A DNA stretch of 64,000 bases from CAYUQT01 sp964596165. GTDB lineage: Bacteria; Planctomycetota; Phycisphaerae; UBA1845; JAFGLZ01. Below are positions 1-8,215 of this stretch, in pieces (position 1 is the stretch's first letter; each line of letters begins with the position of its first letter). Below the pieces are notes generated by a model. That model worked only from the letters and a program-made list of their open reading frames with translations. It did no database searches and was not told the origin of the DNA. Made by a program: the position numbers and the translations under genes. The stretch covers positions 53,727 to 117,726 of the forward strand of contig CAZQTW010000011.1 in NCBI GenBank assembly GCA_964596165.1, given 5' to 3'.

Positions 1-2
1 TC

Positions 3-548
3 ACCCCGCCGCCTTGGGACCACGATACCGTCAGCTACGGCCGCTACGTCCAGCCCGTGCTCGACAAGTACTGCGGCAAGTGCCACCAGGGACAGGGCCA
101 AGCCCGCAAAACACTCGACCTGACCGAACGACCCGGCTTCCTCGATTTCACCGAGCCCTACCTGACGCTGATCGGCCGGCCAAGCTGGGGCGCACCCCAC
201 GTCCGTCCCCCCAACCCGCCGCCCGGATTCGGCATCGCCAACATGATCATGGTCGAGGCCTATAGCACCGTCGACCCGGCCGCCTATCGCACGCCCAAGC
301 CCATGACGCAGCTTTCCTACCGCAGCCCGCTCATCGAACGGGCCTCCAGCGGCAACCACCACGGCGTCAAGGTCGACGGCGTCAGCCTGCAACGGTTGAT
401 CGCTTGGGTCGACGCAATGTGCCCGTTCCTCGGCGACGAGGAAATCCGGCAGATCCCCGATCCGATCTTCCAGGGCGTCGACTGGCTGGCCATCCGGCCC
501 CGAATCGCCACAGCACCTCGAGTCCCCCGACCCGGACCGGTGGATTGA
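3..548 (+). CDS. HzsA-related protein, C-terminal part (5' end outside window)
   Basis: The reading frame is open from the window edge, so only the last 181 codons are visible. It contains a c-type heme-binding CxxCH (CGKCH, nt 72-86) in the context PVLDKYCGKCHQG, followed by a region ending RLIAWVDAMCPFLGDEEI. This arrangement is characteristic, from my knowledge of the family, of planctomycete proteins annotated as HzsA-related, which share the heme-bearing C-terminal part of the hydrazine synthase alpha subunit. Such proteins are normally exported. True hydrazine synthase needs partner subunits; none is visible here, and HzsA-related proteins occur widely in planctomycetes that are not anammox bacteria, so I do not infer anammox metabolism. 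The stop is TGA at 546-548. Confidence 0.75.
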   Translation, partial: TPPPWDHDTVSYGRYVQPVLDKYCGKCHQGQGQARKTLDLTERPGFLDFTEPYLTLIGRPSWGAPHVRPPNPPPGFGIANMIMVEAYSTVDPAAYRTPKPMTQLSYRSPLIERASSGNHHGVKVDGVSLQRLIAWVDAMCPFLGDEEIRQIPDPIFQGVDWLAIRPRIATAPRVPRPGPVD

Positions 549-831
549 AATCAGACGGGGTCCGTGTGGCGCGGCCGGCGCCTCTCAGACCGACGGAGCA
601 AAATAGCACCTCCGTTCCTCCCCGAACGAGGAGCATCCTTCACGCGTGCACGGACCGGTCGAATGTCTGCCCCAATGAGTCCTGCGCAGGTCGGCCATCG
701 TCGCATGGAGAGTCGAACCACAGTTGCGATTCACCTCGTTTCAGACCGTGCGAACCTTTCGAGTAGAGCAGGCACGCTGTAAAATCACCGAATACCGTCC
801 GCCGGCATGGGCGGGTGAGCGTGCGTGGAAG

Positions 832-2019
832 ATGTCGGCTGAGAAAGCGAAATCATTCGGAGCCGACGGGTTCGAAGGGTCATGGGGTCCGCGGGCACAG
901 CTCGCCCGCGACACGATCGACATGAAGGCGAGCCGTGGCATCCCCGCCTGGCTTCTCCACGTCATGGACATCCCTTTCATCGAGGAAGTCACCGGCCGCG
1001 CCCCCGGCGACTTCGCCCGAAACCCCGATGCCGCTTACCTGGCCTTCCAGGAACGCGCCGGCGTCTGCTACATCGACCAGTACATCCCCGACAACCCGTT
1101 GACCATGAGGGCCCACGGTTTCGACTCCGCCACCGAACGGAGCCCCACCACCGGCAAGACAGACATCGTTCTCGACGGTATCCGAATCGATTCGCCCGAG
1201 GCCGTCATCGAGCATCTGGAACGAGTCGTCTTCCCCCGACGCGCGCAGCGGATCCGTTCGTATAACCCCCTCGACGCAACGCGGATCAACGAGCTGATCG
1301 CTGCTGAGTGGAAAATCCAGGAGCAATTCGGCCCCCATATCCTCAAAGGACCCTACTGCGACGGCTTCCAGTCGTTCCCCATCTTCGGCAACTACACCTA
1401 CGGCTACGAGAACTACTTCATGGCCTACGCCCTCTGGCCGGAAATCATGGAAAAGGACTTCGCCCAGCAGGCCGACCTGGCAACGCTCGAGAACGAGACC
1501 GCCGCCGCCGCGATCATTCGCGGCAACCTGCCCCGGCTGGTCCGCCTCGACTACGACATGGCCGACTCTCGCGGAACCCTGGTGGACATCCGGTCGCTGG
1601 ACACGATCTGGTTTCCACACTTCGCCCGCTCCATCCGGCCGTTTCTCGACGCCGGCATACGGCTCATCTGGCACTGCGACGGCAACCTGATGCCCATGGT
1701 GCCTCGGCTGCTCGAAGTCGGAATCGGCGGCTTTCAGGGCTTCCAGTACGAGGACGGCATGGACTACGAACGGATCTGTCGGATGACCGATCGGAACGGC
1801 GCCCCATTGTTCATCATCGCCGGCGTGTCGGTGACGCGAACGCTGCCGTTCGGCACTCGGCAAGAGGTCATCGATGAGATGAAATGGCTTGTCGCCAAAG
1901 GCCCGCCCGTCGGCCTGATGCTCGGTGCCAGCAGCAGCATTCCCCCCGGTACGCCGCGCGAGAATATCGAGGCCGTCATCGAAGGCCTGGCCTACTATCG
2001 CGAGCATGGACGAACGTAA
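832..2019 (+). CDS. Uroporphyrinogen decarboxylase (URO-D) superfamily protein
   Basis: A 395-residue cytoplasmic protein with the URO-D/cobalamin-dependent methyltransferase TIM-barrel look, including WHCDGNLMPM near residue 280 and a C-terminal GxMLGASSSIPPGTPRENI segment typical of URO-D-like proteins that bind substrates or methylated corrinoids. In planctomycetes most members of this family are not haem enzymes and their substrates are unknown. I chose the ATG at 832. An upstream in-frame TTG at 724 would add 36 residues, but has no better ribosome site. The region 549-831 before it holds no gene that I recognise. A second, distant family member lies at 23559-24635. Confidence 0.75.
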   Translation: MSAEKAKSFGADGFEGSWGPRAQLARDTIDMKASRGIPAWLLHVMDIPFIEEVTGRAPGDFARNPDAAYLAFQERAGVCYIDQYIPDNPLTMRAHGFDSATERSPTTGKTDIVLDGIRIDSPEAVIEHLERVVFPRRAQRIRSYNPLDATRINELIAAEWKIQEQFGPHILKGPYCDGFQSFPIFGNYTYGYENYFMAYALWPEIMEKDFAQQADLATLENETAAAAIIRGNLPRLVRLDYDMADSRGTLVDIRSLDTIWFPHFARSIRPFLDAGIRLIWHCDGNLMPMVPRLLEVGIGGFQGFQYEDGMDYERICRMTDRNGAPLFIIAGVSVTRTLPFGTRQEVIDEMKWLVAKGPPVGLMLGASSSIPPGTPRENIEAVIEGLAYYREHGRT

Positions 2020-2062
2020 CGGGTCGTTGTGGTCATCCATGAAGCGATGGCGCCACGCCGCT

Positions 2063-2790
2063 TCATCGGACCGGCAAAGACGCCAACACATCGCACACGT
2101 GGTCGTAGATACGGTAGTCGGTGAAGTAGGCAAGGCCAAGACGAACAATGACCGGCCTGCGGGACGGAATGACGACGATCTTCTGTCCTTCGAACCCGGA
2201 TGCGTTGAAGGTATCCTCCGGCAAAAGGACCCCGCGCGCGGCCGCCCGGGCCCGTTCGCTCGACGATGGCCGCCACCAATGGGCACCGTACTGCCCGTCA
2301 GGAGCCGTGGGCGTCACCGTCCCGGCGTATTTCACCCAGCCATCGGGCAAAATGCGTGTCCCATGCCATACACCGTCGTTCAGGTACAACAGGCCAAAAC
2401 GCGCGTAGTCGCGGGCGGTTGCAAACATGAAGGAAGAGCAAACAAGGGTCCCCGACGCATCCGCCTCGATGACGGCACTTCGCATCCCAATCTTGCTGAA
2501 AAGCTCCCGGTAAGGCAGGGCATAGTAGGTATCGTCGCCGTAAACCTCTCGCAAGACCCGCGACAGGATGTTGCTCGTGCCGCTTGCATAAGCCCATACC
2601 GTGTCCACGGGATGCGCCAACGGCAGTTGCGCGGCATACGCGGCCGCATCCTCACTCAAAAACAACGAACGAACCAAATCGCTGGGGGGAACACGTCGTA
2701 TTCCCTGAACGCCAGTCCGCTGCTCATCCGGAGTATCATGTCGATGGTGATCGCTGAGACAGGAACAAACCCGGCGGAGGCAAAACATGC
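2063..2790 (-). pseudogene. Serine hydrolase (class C beta-lactamase fold) remnant
   Basis: The C-terminal two thirds read as a beta-lactamase/penicillin-binding-protein-like serine hydrolase: WAYASGTSNILSRV (the Tyr-x-Asn catalytic motif), FMFATARDYARFGLLYLNDG, and YGAHWW in place of the KTG box. The upstream piece ITIDMILRMSSGL, which precedes this in intact family members, is present but in another frame. The frames meet at a run of six C on the minus strand (2684-2689); one additional C would join them. The SxxK nucleophile region expected further upstream is absent, and the homology stops close to the fhs stop codon at 2839. So this is a gene truncated at its 5' end and also frameshifted. 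A sequencing error could explain the frameshift but not the missing N-terminus. Confidence 0.7.
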
Positions 2791-2838
2791 CACACCCCCC
2801 AGTCTGCCGATTCGATCCCGGATCACTTCATAAGCGAT

Positions 2839-4596
2839 TCAGAAAAGCCCTACCACACGGCCGTCGTCGTCCAGATCCACGTTCAAAAACGCCGGACGGC
2901 TCGGCAGACCGGGCATCGTTCGCATCTGCCCGCACAACGGATACAAAAAGCCCGCCCCCACCGACGCACGAACCTCACGGACCGGAAGCCGGAATCCTTT
3001 CGGCACGCCCTTCAACTTGGGATCGTGGCTCAGCGACAAGTGCGTCTTGGCCATGCATATGGGCAGACTGCCGAAGCCGGCTTCGGTGTAGGTCTTGATC
3101 TGCTTCTCGGCTAACGGCTCATAGTCAACGCCCGTGGCACCGTAAACTCTCGTCGCGATGATCTCGATCTTCTGCTTGATCGAGGCGTCGAGCGGATAGA
3201 GAAAGTCGAATCTGCTGGGCTTCTCGCACGCCGTGACGACGGCCCTCGCAAGGTCCAACGCACCGGCGCCGCCGTCCGCCCAATGCGTCGACCGAACGGC
3301 GTCCTCGGCCCCGGCGTCCTTGGCGGCCCTGCGGACCAGCTCCAACTCGGCCTCGGTATCGGTCGCGAAGGCGTTGATGGCCACCACCACGGGAACCCCA
3401 AACAACTTGGCGATCCGGATGTGCGCCTGAAGGTTGGACAGCCCCTTGCCCAACAAATCGAGATTCTCGGTGGTGTAGGCCGAGTGCAGGGGCTTGCCCG
3501 GTATGACGGTGGGACCGCCACCGTGCATCTTCAACGCGCGAATCGTGGCCACCAGAACCACACAATGCGGTATCAGTCCGCTGTAACGACACTTGATGTT
3601 GAAAAACTTCTCCATGCCCATGTCGGATGCGAAGCCGCTTTCCGTAACAACGTAGCCGGCCAGCTTCAGGGCGATCTTGTCCGCCACGATCGAGCTGTTC
3701 CCGTGGGCAATGTTCGCAAAGGGTCCAGCGTGAACGAATACCGGCTGGCCCTCCAACGTCTGCATCAGATTGGGCTTGAGGGCTTCCTTCATCAGAACCG
3801 TCATCGCTCCGTCACACCCGATATCGGCCGCGGTGATCGGCCTGCCCGCCTTGCTGGTGCCGATGACGATCCGCGCCATTCGCTTACGGAGGTCCTTCAG
3901 GTCGGTGGCGAGTGCCAGGATGGCCATGATCTCACTGGCCACCGCGATGTCGAAGCCCGTCTTCCGCCGCGGGCCATCCATCCAATTGTCGCTCTGGCCC
4001 GTCTCGACGAATCGCAATGCCGCGTCATTGACGTCCACCACCCGCCGCCAGGTAATGTGTTCGGGGTCAATGTCGAGCCGCGGCAAACCCAGCTTGGACC
4101 ATTCCTGCTCACTGGTGTGGGCCTCATGCTTGATGCGGGCGTCGATGGCGGCCGCCAGGAGGTTGTTGGCAATGCTGACGGCGTGCAGGTCACCCGTCAG
4201 ATGCAGATTGAACTCCTCCATCGGAATCACCTGGCTGTAACCGCCGCCGGCCGCTCCGCCCTTGATACCGAATGTCGGACCCATCGACGGCTGGCGAATG
4301 GTCAATATCGCCTTCTTGCCGATCTTGCCCAGACCTTGCGTCAGTCCGCAACTGGTGGTGGACTTGCCCTCGCCGAGTGGGGTCGGTGTGATCGCCGTGA
4401 CGTCGATGTACTTGCCCGGAGGCTTGTCGCGAAGTCGGTCAATGATCTCAAGCGAGACCTTGGCCTTGTATCGCCCGTAGGGCTCAAGCTCCTCGCTCAA
4501 AATGCCGGCCTTGTCGGCCACCTCCCGAATGTCCAGGGGAACAGCCGCCTGCGAAATCTCGATATCCGAAGGAACCCTCTTGGAAGTCGTGCTCAC
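2839..4596 (-). CDS. fhs: Formate--tetrahydrofolate ligase
   Basis: A 585-residue protein matching formyl-THF synthetase along its full length. It makes 10-formyl-THF from formate, THF and ATP in the cytoplasm, feeding one-carbon metabolism or the methyl branch of the acetyl-CoA pathway. The P-loop-like TPLGEGKST is at residues 72-80, followed by the family block RQPSMGPTFGIKGGAAGGGYSQ (given here only as a landmark in two pieces: RQPSMGPTFGIK, GGAAGGGYSQ) and later TDTEAELELV. Family members are usually about 555-580 residues, so this is complete. The start is GTG at 4596 with GGAGAG six bases upstream. It stands alone, with no folD or other folate gene adjacent. Confidence 0.97.
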   Translation of the reverse strand: MSTTSKRVPSDIEISQAAVPLDIREVADKAGILSEELEPYGRYKAKVSLEIIDRLRDKPPGKYIDVTAITPTPLGEGKSTTSCGLTQGLGKIGKKAILTIRQPSMGPTFGIKGGAAGGGYSQVIPMEEFNLHLTGDLHAVSIANNLLAAAIDARIKHEAHTSEQEWSKLGLPRLDIDPEHITWRRVVDVNDAALRFVETGQSDNWMDGPRRKTGFDIAVASEIMAILALATDLKDLRKRMARIVIGTSKAGRPITAADIGCDGAMTVLMKEALKPNLMQTLEGQPVFVHAGPFANIAHGNSSIVADKIALKLAGYVVTESGFASDMGMEKFFNIKCRYSGLIPHCVVLVATIRALKMHGGGPTVIPGKPLHSAYTTENLDLLGKGLSNLQAHIRIAKLFGVPVVVAINAFATDTEAELELVRRAAKDAGAEDAVRSTHWADGGAGALDLARAVVTACEKPSRFDFLYPLDASIKQKIEIIATRVYGATGVDYEPLAEKQIKTYTEAGFGSLPICMAKTHLSLSHDPKLKGVPKGFRLPVREVRASVGAGFLYPLCGQMRTMPGLPSRPAFLNVDLDDDGRVVGLF

Positions 4597-4874
4597 CCAG
4601 TGCTCTCCGTTCTCATATACACGTGCCCGTCCGTTGGCGATCCGGCCACCCAGCCTATTCCGCCCCGTCGGCAGGCCCGCCGCTTACGTCACGGATCATC
4701 GAACGACGACCTGCCCCTCTGACCGACGCCTTTCCAGGCCCGAACGATCATTATGTCGGCGGAGAAAGTCCTTGGGCAAGAATGCCGACGCCATCAAGGA
4801 TGCCTCCCCCTCTTGATTCCAACGGCATTTCCCACCGGGATCAAGCGCGGCAGCGTGAACTGGAAATAGAGCGA

Positions 4875-6068
4875 TTACCTCGCGGACCGTCGCGGCACCG
4901 GCGCCCTCTGATCCGGCGTGCGAACGTGCCTGACCCACCCCGATAACGCCGACATTCCCAGAACCAACGGCAGCACGAATGCCAACCCGGCGCCGCAGCT
5001 GAACGCCGCCTCCACCTGCCTGTCGGTATCCATGCGAATCGTGATCACCGTGTTGGCATCAATCGTGGCGAAATTGAGATCGTCGGGATGGTTGGGGTCG
5101 TAGAGCGTCCATTGACCGAACGACCGACCGTCGTTGGGAATCGCCGTAAGCGTTACCCACACGCCGGAAGGGTATTGAGGCACATTGGAATCGGCGGGTT
5201 CGGGACTCAGGTTCACGTGCCCGAACAGCGCGTTGGTGACGGTCACCGTCAGTGTTCTTAGTGGCGGTATCCGGCTCTGGATCCAAGATACGTACTCACT
5301 GACGCGCACGTCATACCCTACGTCCGTGTAGTCGGGCGCCAGTCCGTTGTTATTGTAGTCCCACAGCGCGCTGTGAATACCCGCAACGCACAGCGTTCCG
5401 CCGATGCTGAGAAATGTGGGCCCGCCGGAATCCCCCGGAGCGAACATGACCTCCTTGGAAGCACCCAGCGTCCCCGGACCGTAGGGGCCGGGCAACCCCG
5501 GACCGTCGAAGTCCATCACCAGGTATGGAACACCGTTCGGATCCGACGCCACCAGGTCAATGCGGTTGGACCCGGACCGCTTGGTCCCTCGGGGGTAATT
5601 CGGATCCGGACCGGTCAGACCGGTGCCGCTCATGCCATAACCGACCAGAATGCCTGTCTTCGTCGCTTCGCTGCTGCCCGTATAGAGAGCGTAGCCCGTA
5701 TGCTTGGCGCTGCTCTGCAACCGCGCTACCGCAATGTCTGCGGACGGATGCAGAAATCTCTCGGCCACGGAGTAGACGATCCGACCCTCGGCCAGATCCA
5801 GCGCGAACGTATGGTCGCTCACCGCGCCCGGACTGATGGCATGCTTGGCGGTCAGAATGTGCCACGGGTCGATCAGAACGGCCGTGGAGCCTCCCGGAAG
5901 ACCCTGGTAGATAAGGTTGCCCACGCCGTCATAGTCCGACGGGGGTGTGATCACATGATTGTCGGGAGCGTCACTGACGACAATCGCTCGGGACGAGCCG
6001 ACAAGACAGAAGCCCACGATGCAGGCGGCCGACACGCGTGGGAGATGCCCCGATGCAGCGCCTTTCAT
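4875..6068 (-). CDS. Secreted trypsin-like serine protease with C-terminal repeat domain and anchor
   Basis: A 397-residue S1-family protease. The catalytic triad is visible as LTAKHA (His76), SADIAVARL (Asp111) and APGDSGGP (Ser214). An N-terminal signal peptide (KGAASGHLPRV followed by a hydrophobic stretch ending SSRA) indicates export. After the protease domain a beta-rich module (about residues 285-370, with TLTAIPNDGRSFGQW and RQVEAAFSCG) resembles the bacterial InlB/Flg_new-type repeat. The end is a Cys-Gly followed by a hydrophobic helix and an Arg-rich tail, like MYXO-CTERM-type sorting tails. The ATG at 6068 is preceded by GAGGGCGAG, which decides the start over a longer in-frame option. 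Substrate unknown. Confidence 0.85.
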   Translation of the reverse strand: MKGAASGHLPRVSAACIVGFCLVGSSRAIVVSDAPDNHVITPPSDYDGVGNLIYQGLPGGSTAVLIDPWHILTAKHAISPGAVSDHTFALDLAEGRIVYSVAERFLHPSADIAVARLQSSAKHTGYALYTGSSEATKTGILVGYGMSGTGLTGPDPNYPRGTKRSGSNRIDLVASDPNGVPYLVMDFDGPGLPGPYGPGTLGASKEVMFAPGDSGGPTFLSIGGTLCVAGIHSALWDYNNNGLAPDYTDVGYDVRVSEYVSWIQSRIPPLRTLTVTVTNALFGHVNLSPEPADSNVPQYPSGVWVTLTAIPNDGRSFGQWTLYDPNHPDDLNFATIDANTVITIRMDTDRQVEAAFSCGAGLAFVLPLVLGMSALSGWVRHVRTPDQRAPVPRRSAR

Positions 6069-6333
6069 CTTCTCGCCCTCCCTCGTATGGCCGCACGAAA
6101 TGGAGACGCCGGCCTCCGGCATGAGGGGATCCGTGCCGAACCCGTCTACTCGAGCGACGAACGCGCTTCGTGCACCCAGACACACACACCGCATCGAGCG
6201 CGTCCCGCCTCCCGACAGAGGCTCGCCACACCATCAATCCTACCCCCCTCGCATGGGGCGTTCAACAGTCGGACGACGAGCATCAGGCCGACAGGATACG
6301 TTCCACCGGACCACGGCCCGGTCCCAACAAAAC

Positions 6334-7641
6334 CTAGACCGGCAGTACCCACGGAGCCCGGTACTGCTTGGTAACCAGTGCGTTTGCCTGCGGATCGTCC
6401 ACGAACTGCTCGGTCTTGTGGTCCCAACGAACGCGGCGACCCACCCTTGCCGCGATGTTCATCAGGTGGCCCGGATTCGAGGCGTAGTGACCCACCTCGA
6501 CGTCCGCCTCGGGCCGTTTCCGCGACTTGATACACTCAATGAACACCTCGTGGTGATTCTCTTTCGAGCCGCCGACTTTCTTCTCCTCCATAACCGGCTT
6601 CTTGTCCCTCGTCTCGGAGTAGATATGGTAGCCGCCTCGATCCAGAACCAGGGTTCCGTTCGTTCCATAGAAGACCTTGCCGTGCGTGCGGCCGTCGATG
6701 GGCCGGGCATTGCCCGCGCGGAACATGTACGTCATCAGGAACCCCCGCTTCGCCACCGGTCCGGCCGGATACTCACACGAGCCGCTGAACGTGTCGGGCC
6801 ACTGACGAGACTCGTCCGGAAAGGCCCAGTGTCCGCCGGCGGCCGTGGCGGCTATCGGCGCCTCCACACCCATCGCCCAATGAACAATGTCGTAATGGTG
6901 AACCGCCCAATCAAGCTGCCACCCGCCGCCGTAATCGAAGTACCAGTAATGATGCGCATACCGATTCGGGTTGTACGCGACCTTCGGTGACGGACCGACC
7001 CAGAAGTCCCAATCCAATTCCGCGGGAGGATCACAATCGGCCGGGTTGCCGATGCCCGGATACTGATTCTCCAAATCGTACACGTGAACGTGGGAGATGT
7101 CTCCCAGCTTCCCCGACCGGATAATCTCGACGGCCTCGCGGTAATGCTGCCAACTGTGTTGTTGCGTGCCGATCTGAACGATTCGATCGTACCGGCGGGC
7201 CGCCTTGACCGCCGCGCGGCCCTCGCCGATCGACGTCCCAAGGGGCTTCTCGACATAAACGTCCTTGCCCGCCGCGCACGCATCGATGGTCGGCAGGACA
7301 TGCCAATGACCGTTGGTGGCCACGATGACCGCATCGATGGACTTGTCCTCGAGCAACCGGCGGTAGTCGCCGTAGGTCTTGGCCTTCTCGCCGGCTACTT
7401 TCTTCCCCTCCGCCAGCCGTCCCTTGTGCACATCGCAAACGCCCTCGACGCGAATCCCGGGTAACTTGATGAATCGTCCCAGGACATACCTCCCCTGTCC
7501 GCCGCAACCGATCAGGCCGAAGCCGATGCTCTCGTTTGCCGTCGTCTTGGCGGCCGCCGCCTTCGCCAGCGCGTGCGAACCGGCAAAGGCCGCCGGCACC
7601 GTGGCACCCAAAAACACCCTGCGGGTGGTCGTGTTGTCCAT
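6334..7641 (-). CDS. Gfo/Idh/MocA family oxidoreductase, Tat-type export signal
   Basis: A 435-residue NAD(P)-dependent oxidoreductase of the glucose-fructose oxidoreductase/inositol dehydrogenase family. It starts with a twin-arginine leader (TTRRVFLGATVPAAFAG), then the Rossmann loop FGLIGCGGQG (residues 41-50) and the signature EKPLG (131-135). The C-terminal part carries the GFO_IDH_MocA_C2-like dehydrogenase domain with HHYWYFDYGGG. Planctomycetes encode many exported members of this family; they act on sugars or sugar acids, but the substrate cannot be read from the sequence. The ATG at 7641 has a very strong GAGGAGG ribosome site. The same frame stays open for 223 more codons upstream, which I treat as non-coding. 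Confidence 0.92.
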   Translation of the reverse strand: MDNTTTRRVFLGATVPAAFAGSHALAKAAAAKTTANESIGFGLIGCGGQGRYVLGRFIKLPGIRVEGVCDVHKGRLAEGKKVAGEKAKTYGDYRRLLEDKSIDAVIVATNGHWHVLPTIDACAAGKDVYVEKPLGTSIGEGRAAVKAARRYDRIVQIGTQQHSWQHYREAVEIIRSGKLGDISHVHVYDLENQYPGIGNPADCDPPAELDWDFWVGPSPKVAYNPNRYAHHYWYFDYGGGWQLDWAVHHYDIVHWAMGVEAPIAATAAGGHWAFPDESRQWPDTFSGSCEYPAGPVAKRGFLMTYMFRAGNARPIDGRTHGKVFYGTNGTLVLDRGGYHIYSETRDKKPVMEEKKVGGSKENHHEVFIECIKSRKRPEADVEVGHYASNPGHLMNIAARVGRRVRWDHKTEQFVDDPQANALVTKQYRAPWVLPV

Positions 7642-8215
7642 TGCGGATCCTCCTCGCAAGAAATGCGGACCAAACCCTACGAAAACGAAGAAACAACGAT
7701 CCAACATGGTGGACGATGATGATCGTCCGCGCTCGCATTGTAGCAGGGCCGTGGTCGCCCGGCACGCAAAGGGGGAAAGGAAACCGGAACACGGGCGCGC
7801 GACAACCCCGGCGTTGCGAATGCCGGGCTGTTCCGGCAGGCAGAGGCAATTCAGCGGCGAACGAGGACCCTGTACCGCATCGAACCGGCCGGCAGAAGGA
7901 CGGAGTGGAATGGCGCCCTCCTCGGCATCGACGATGCCGTTGAGAAACCGGCGGTCAACAACCGGCTTTCGGACCGGTTCAAAGTTCTCAACTAACTGAC
8001 GAAAGACGGCTTGAAACTCGCGGATGGGACGGTGAAATAGGTGATAGACGGACCGGCGCATTTGGCGTAGGGAGCCGAGGTTCCAGAGACACGACAAGGC
8101 TCGGGAAGGCGGACTTTCGGTCACCCCCGTGTCGTGAGGCATGCGTCCGCATTGCAGGTATCGCGCCGGACGCGTTTCGTGCCCGGCCGCAAACACACCT
8201 CGAAGGAAGCAACAC
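7642..8215. other. Divergent intergenic region
   Basis: This 574-base space separates the Gfo/Idh/MocA gene (minus strand) from the MBL-rhodanese gene (plus strand), so it should carry both promoters. The minus-strand frame leading into the oxidoreductase is free of stops to 8310, but the translation matches nothing I know, and the oxidoreductase has its own ribosome site and signal peptide. No hairpin terminator or clear promoter was found. Confidence 0.5.

Noticed and set aside
3..548. Evidence for anammox metabolism from the HzsA-related fragment
   Set aside because: HzsA-related proteins are widespread in planctomycetes and no hydrazine synthase partner is present.
880..2286. Long minus-strand open frame over the URO-D gene
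   Set aside because: It is a shadow in GC-rich DNA with low-complexity composition; the plus-strand translation is clearly the real gene.
3283..4722. Long plus-strand open frame over fhs
   Set aside because: It mirrors fhs and has no recognisable domain.
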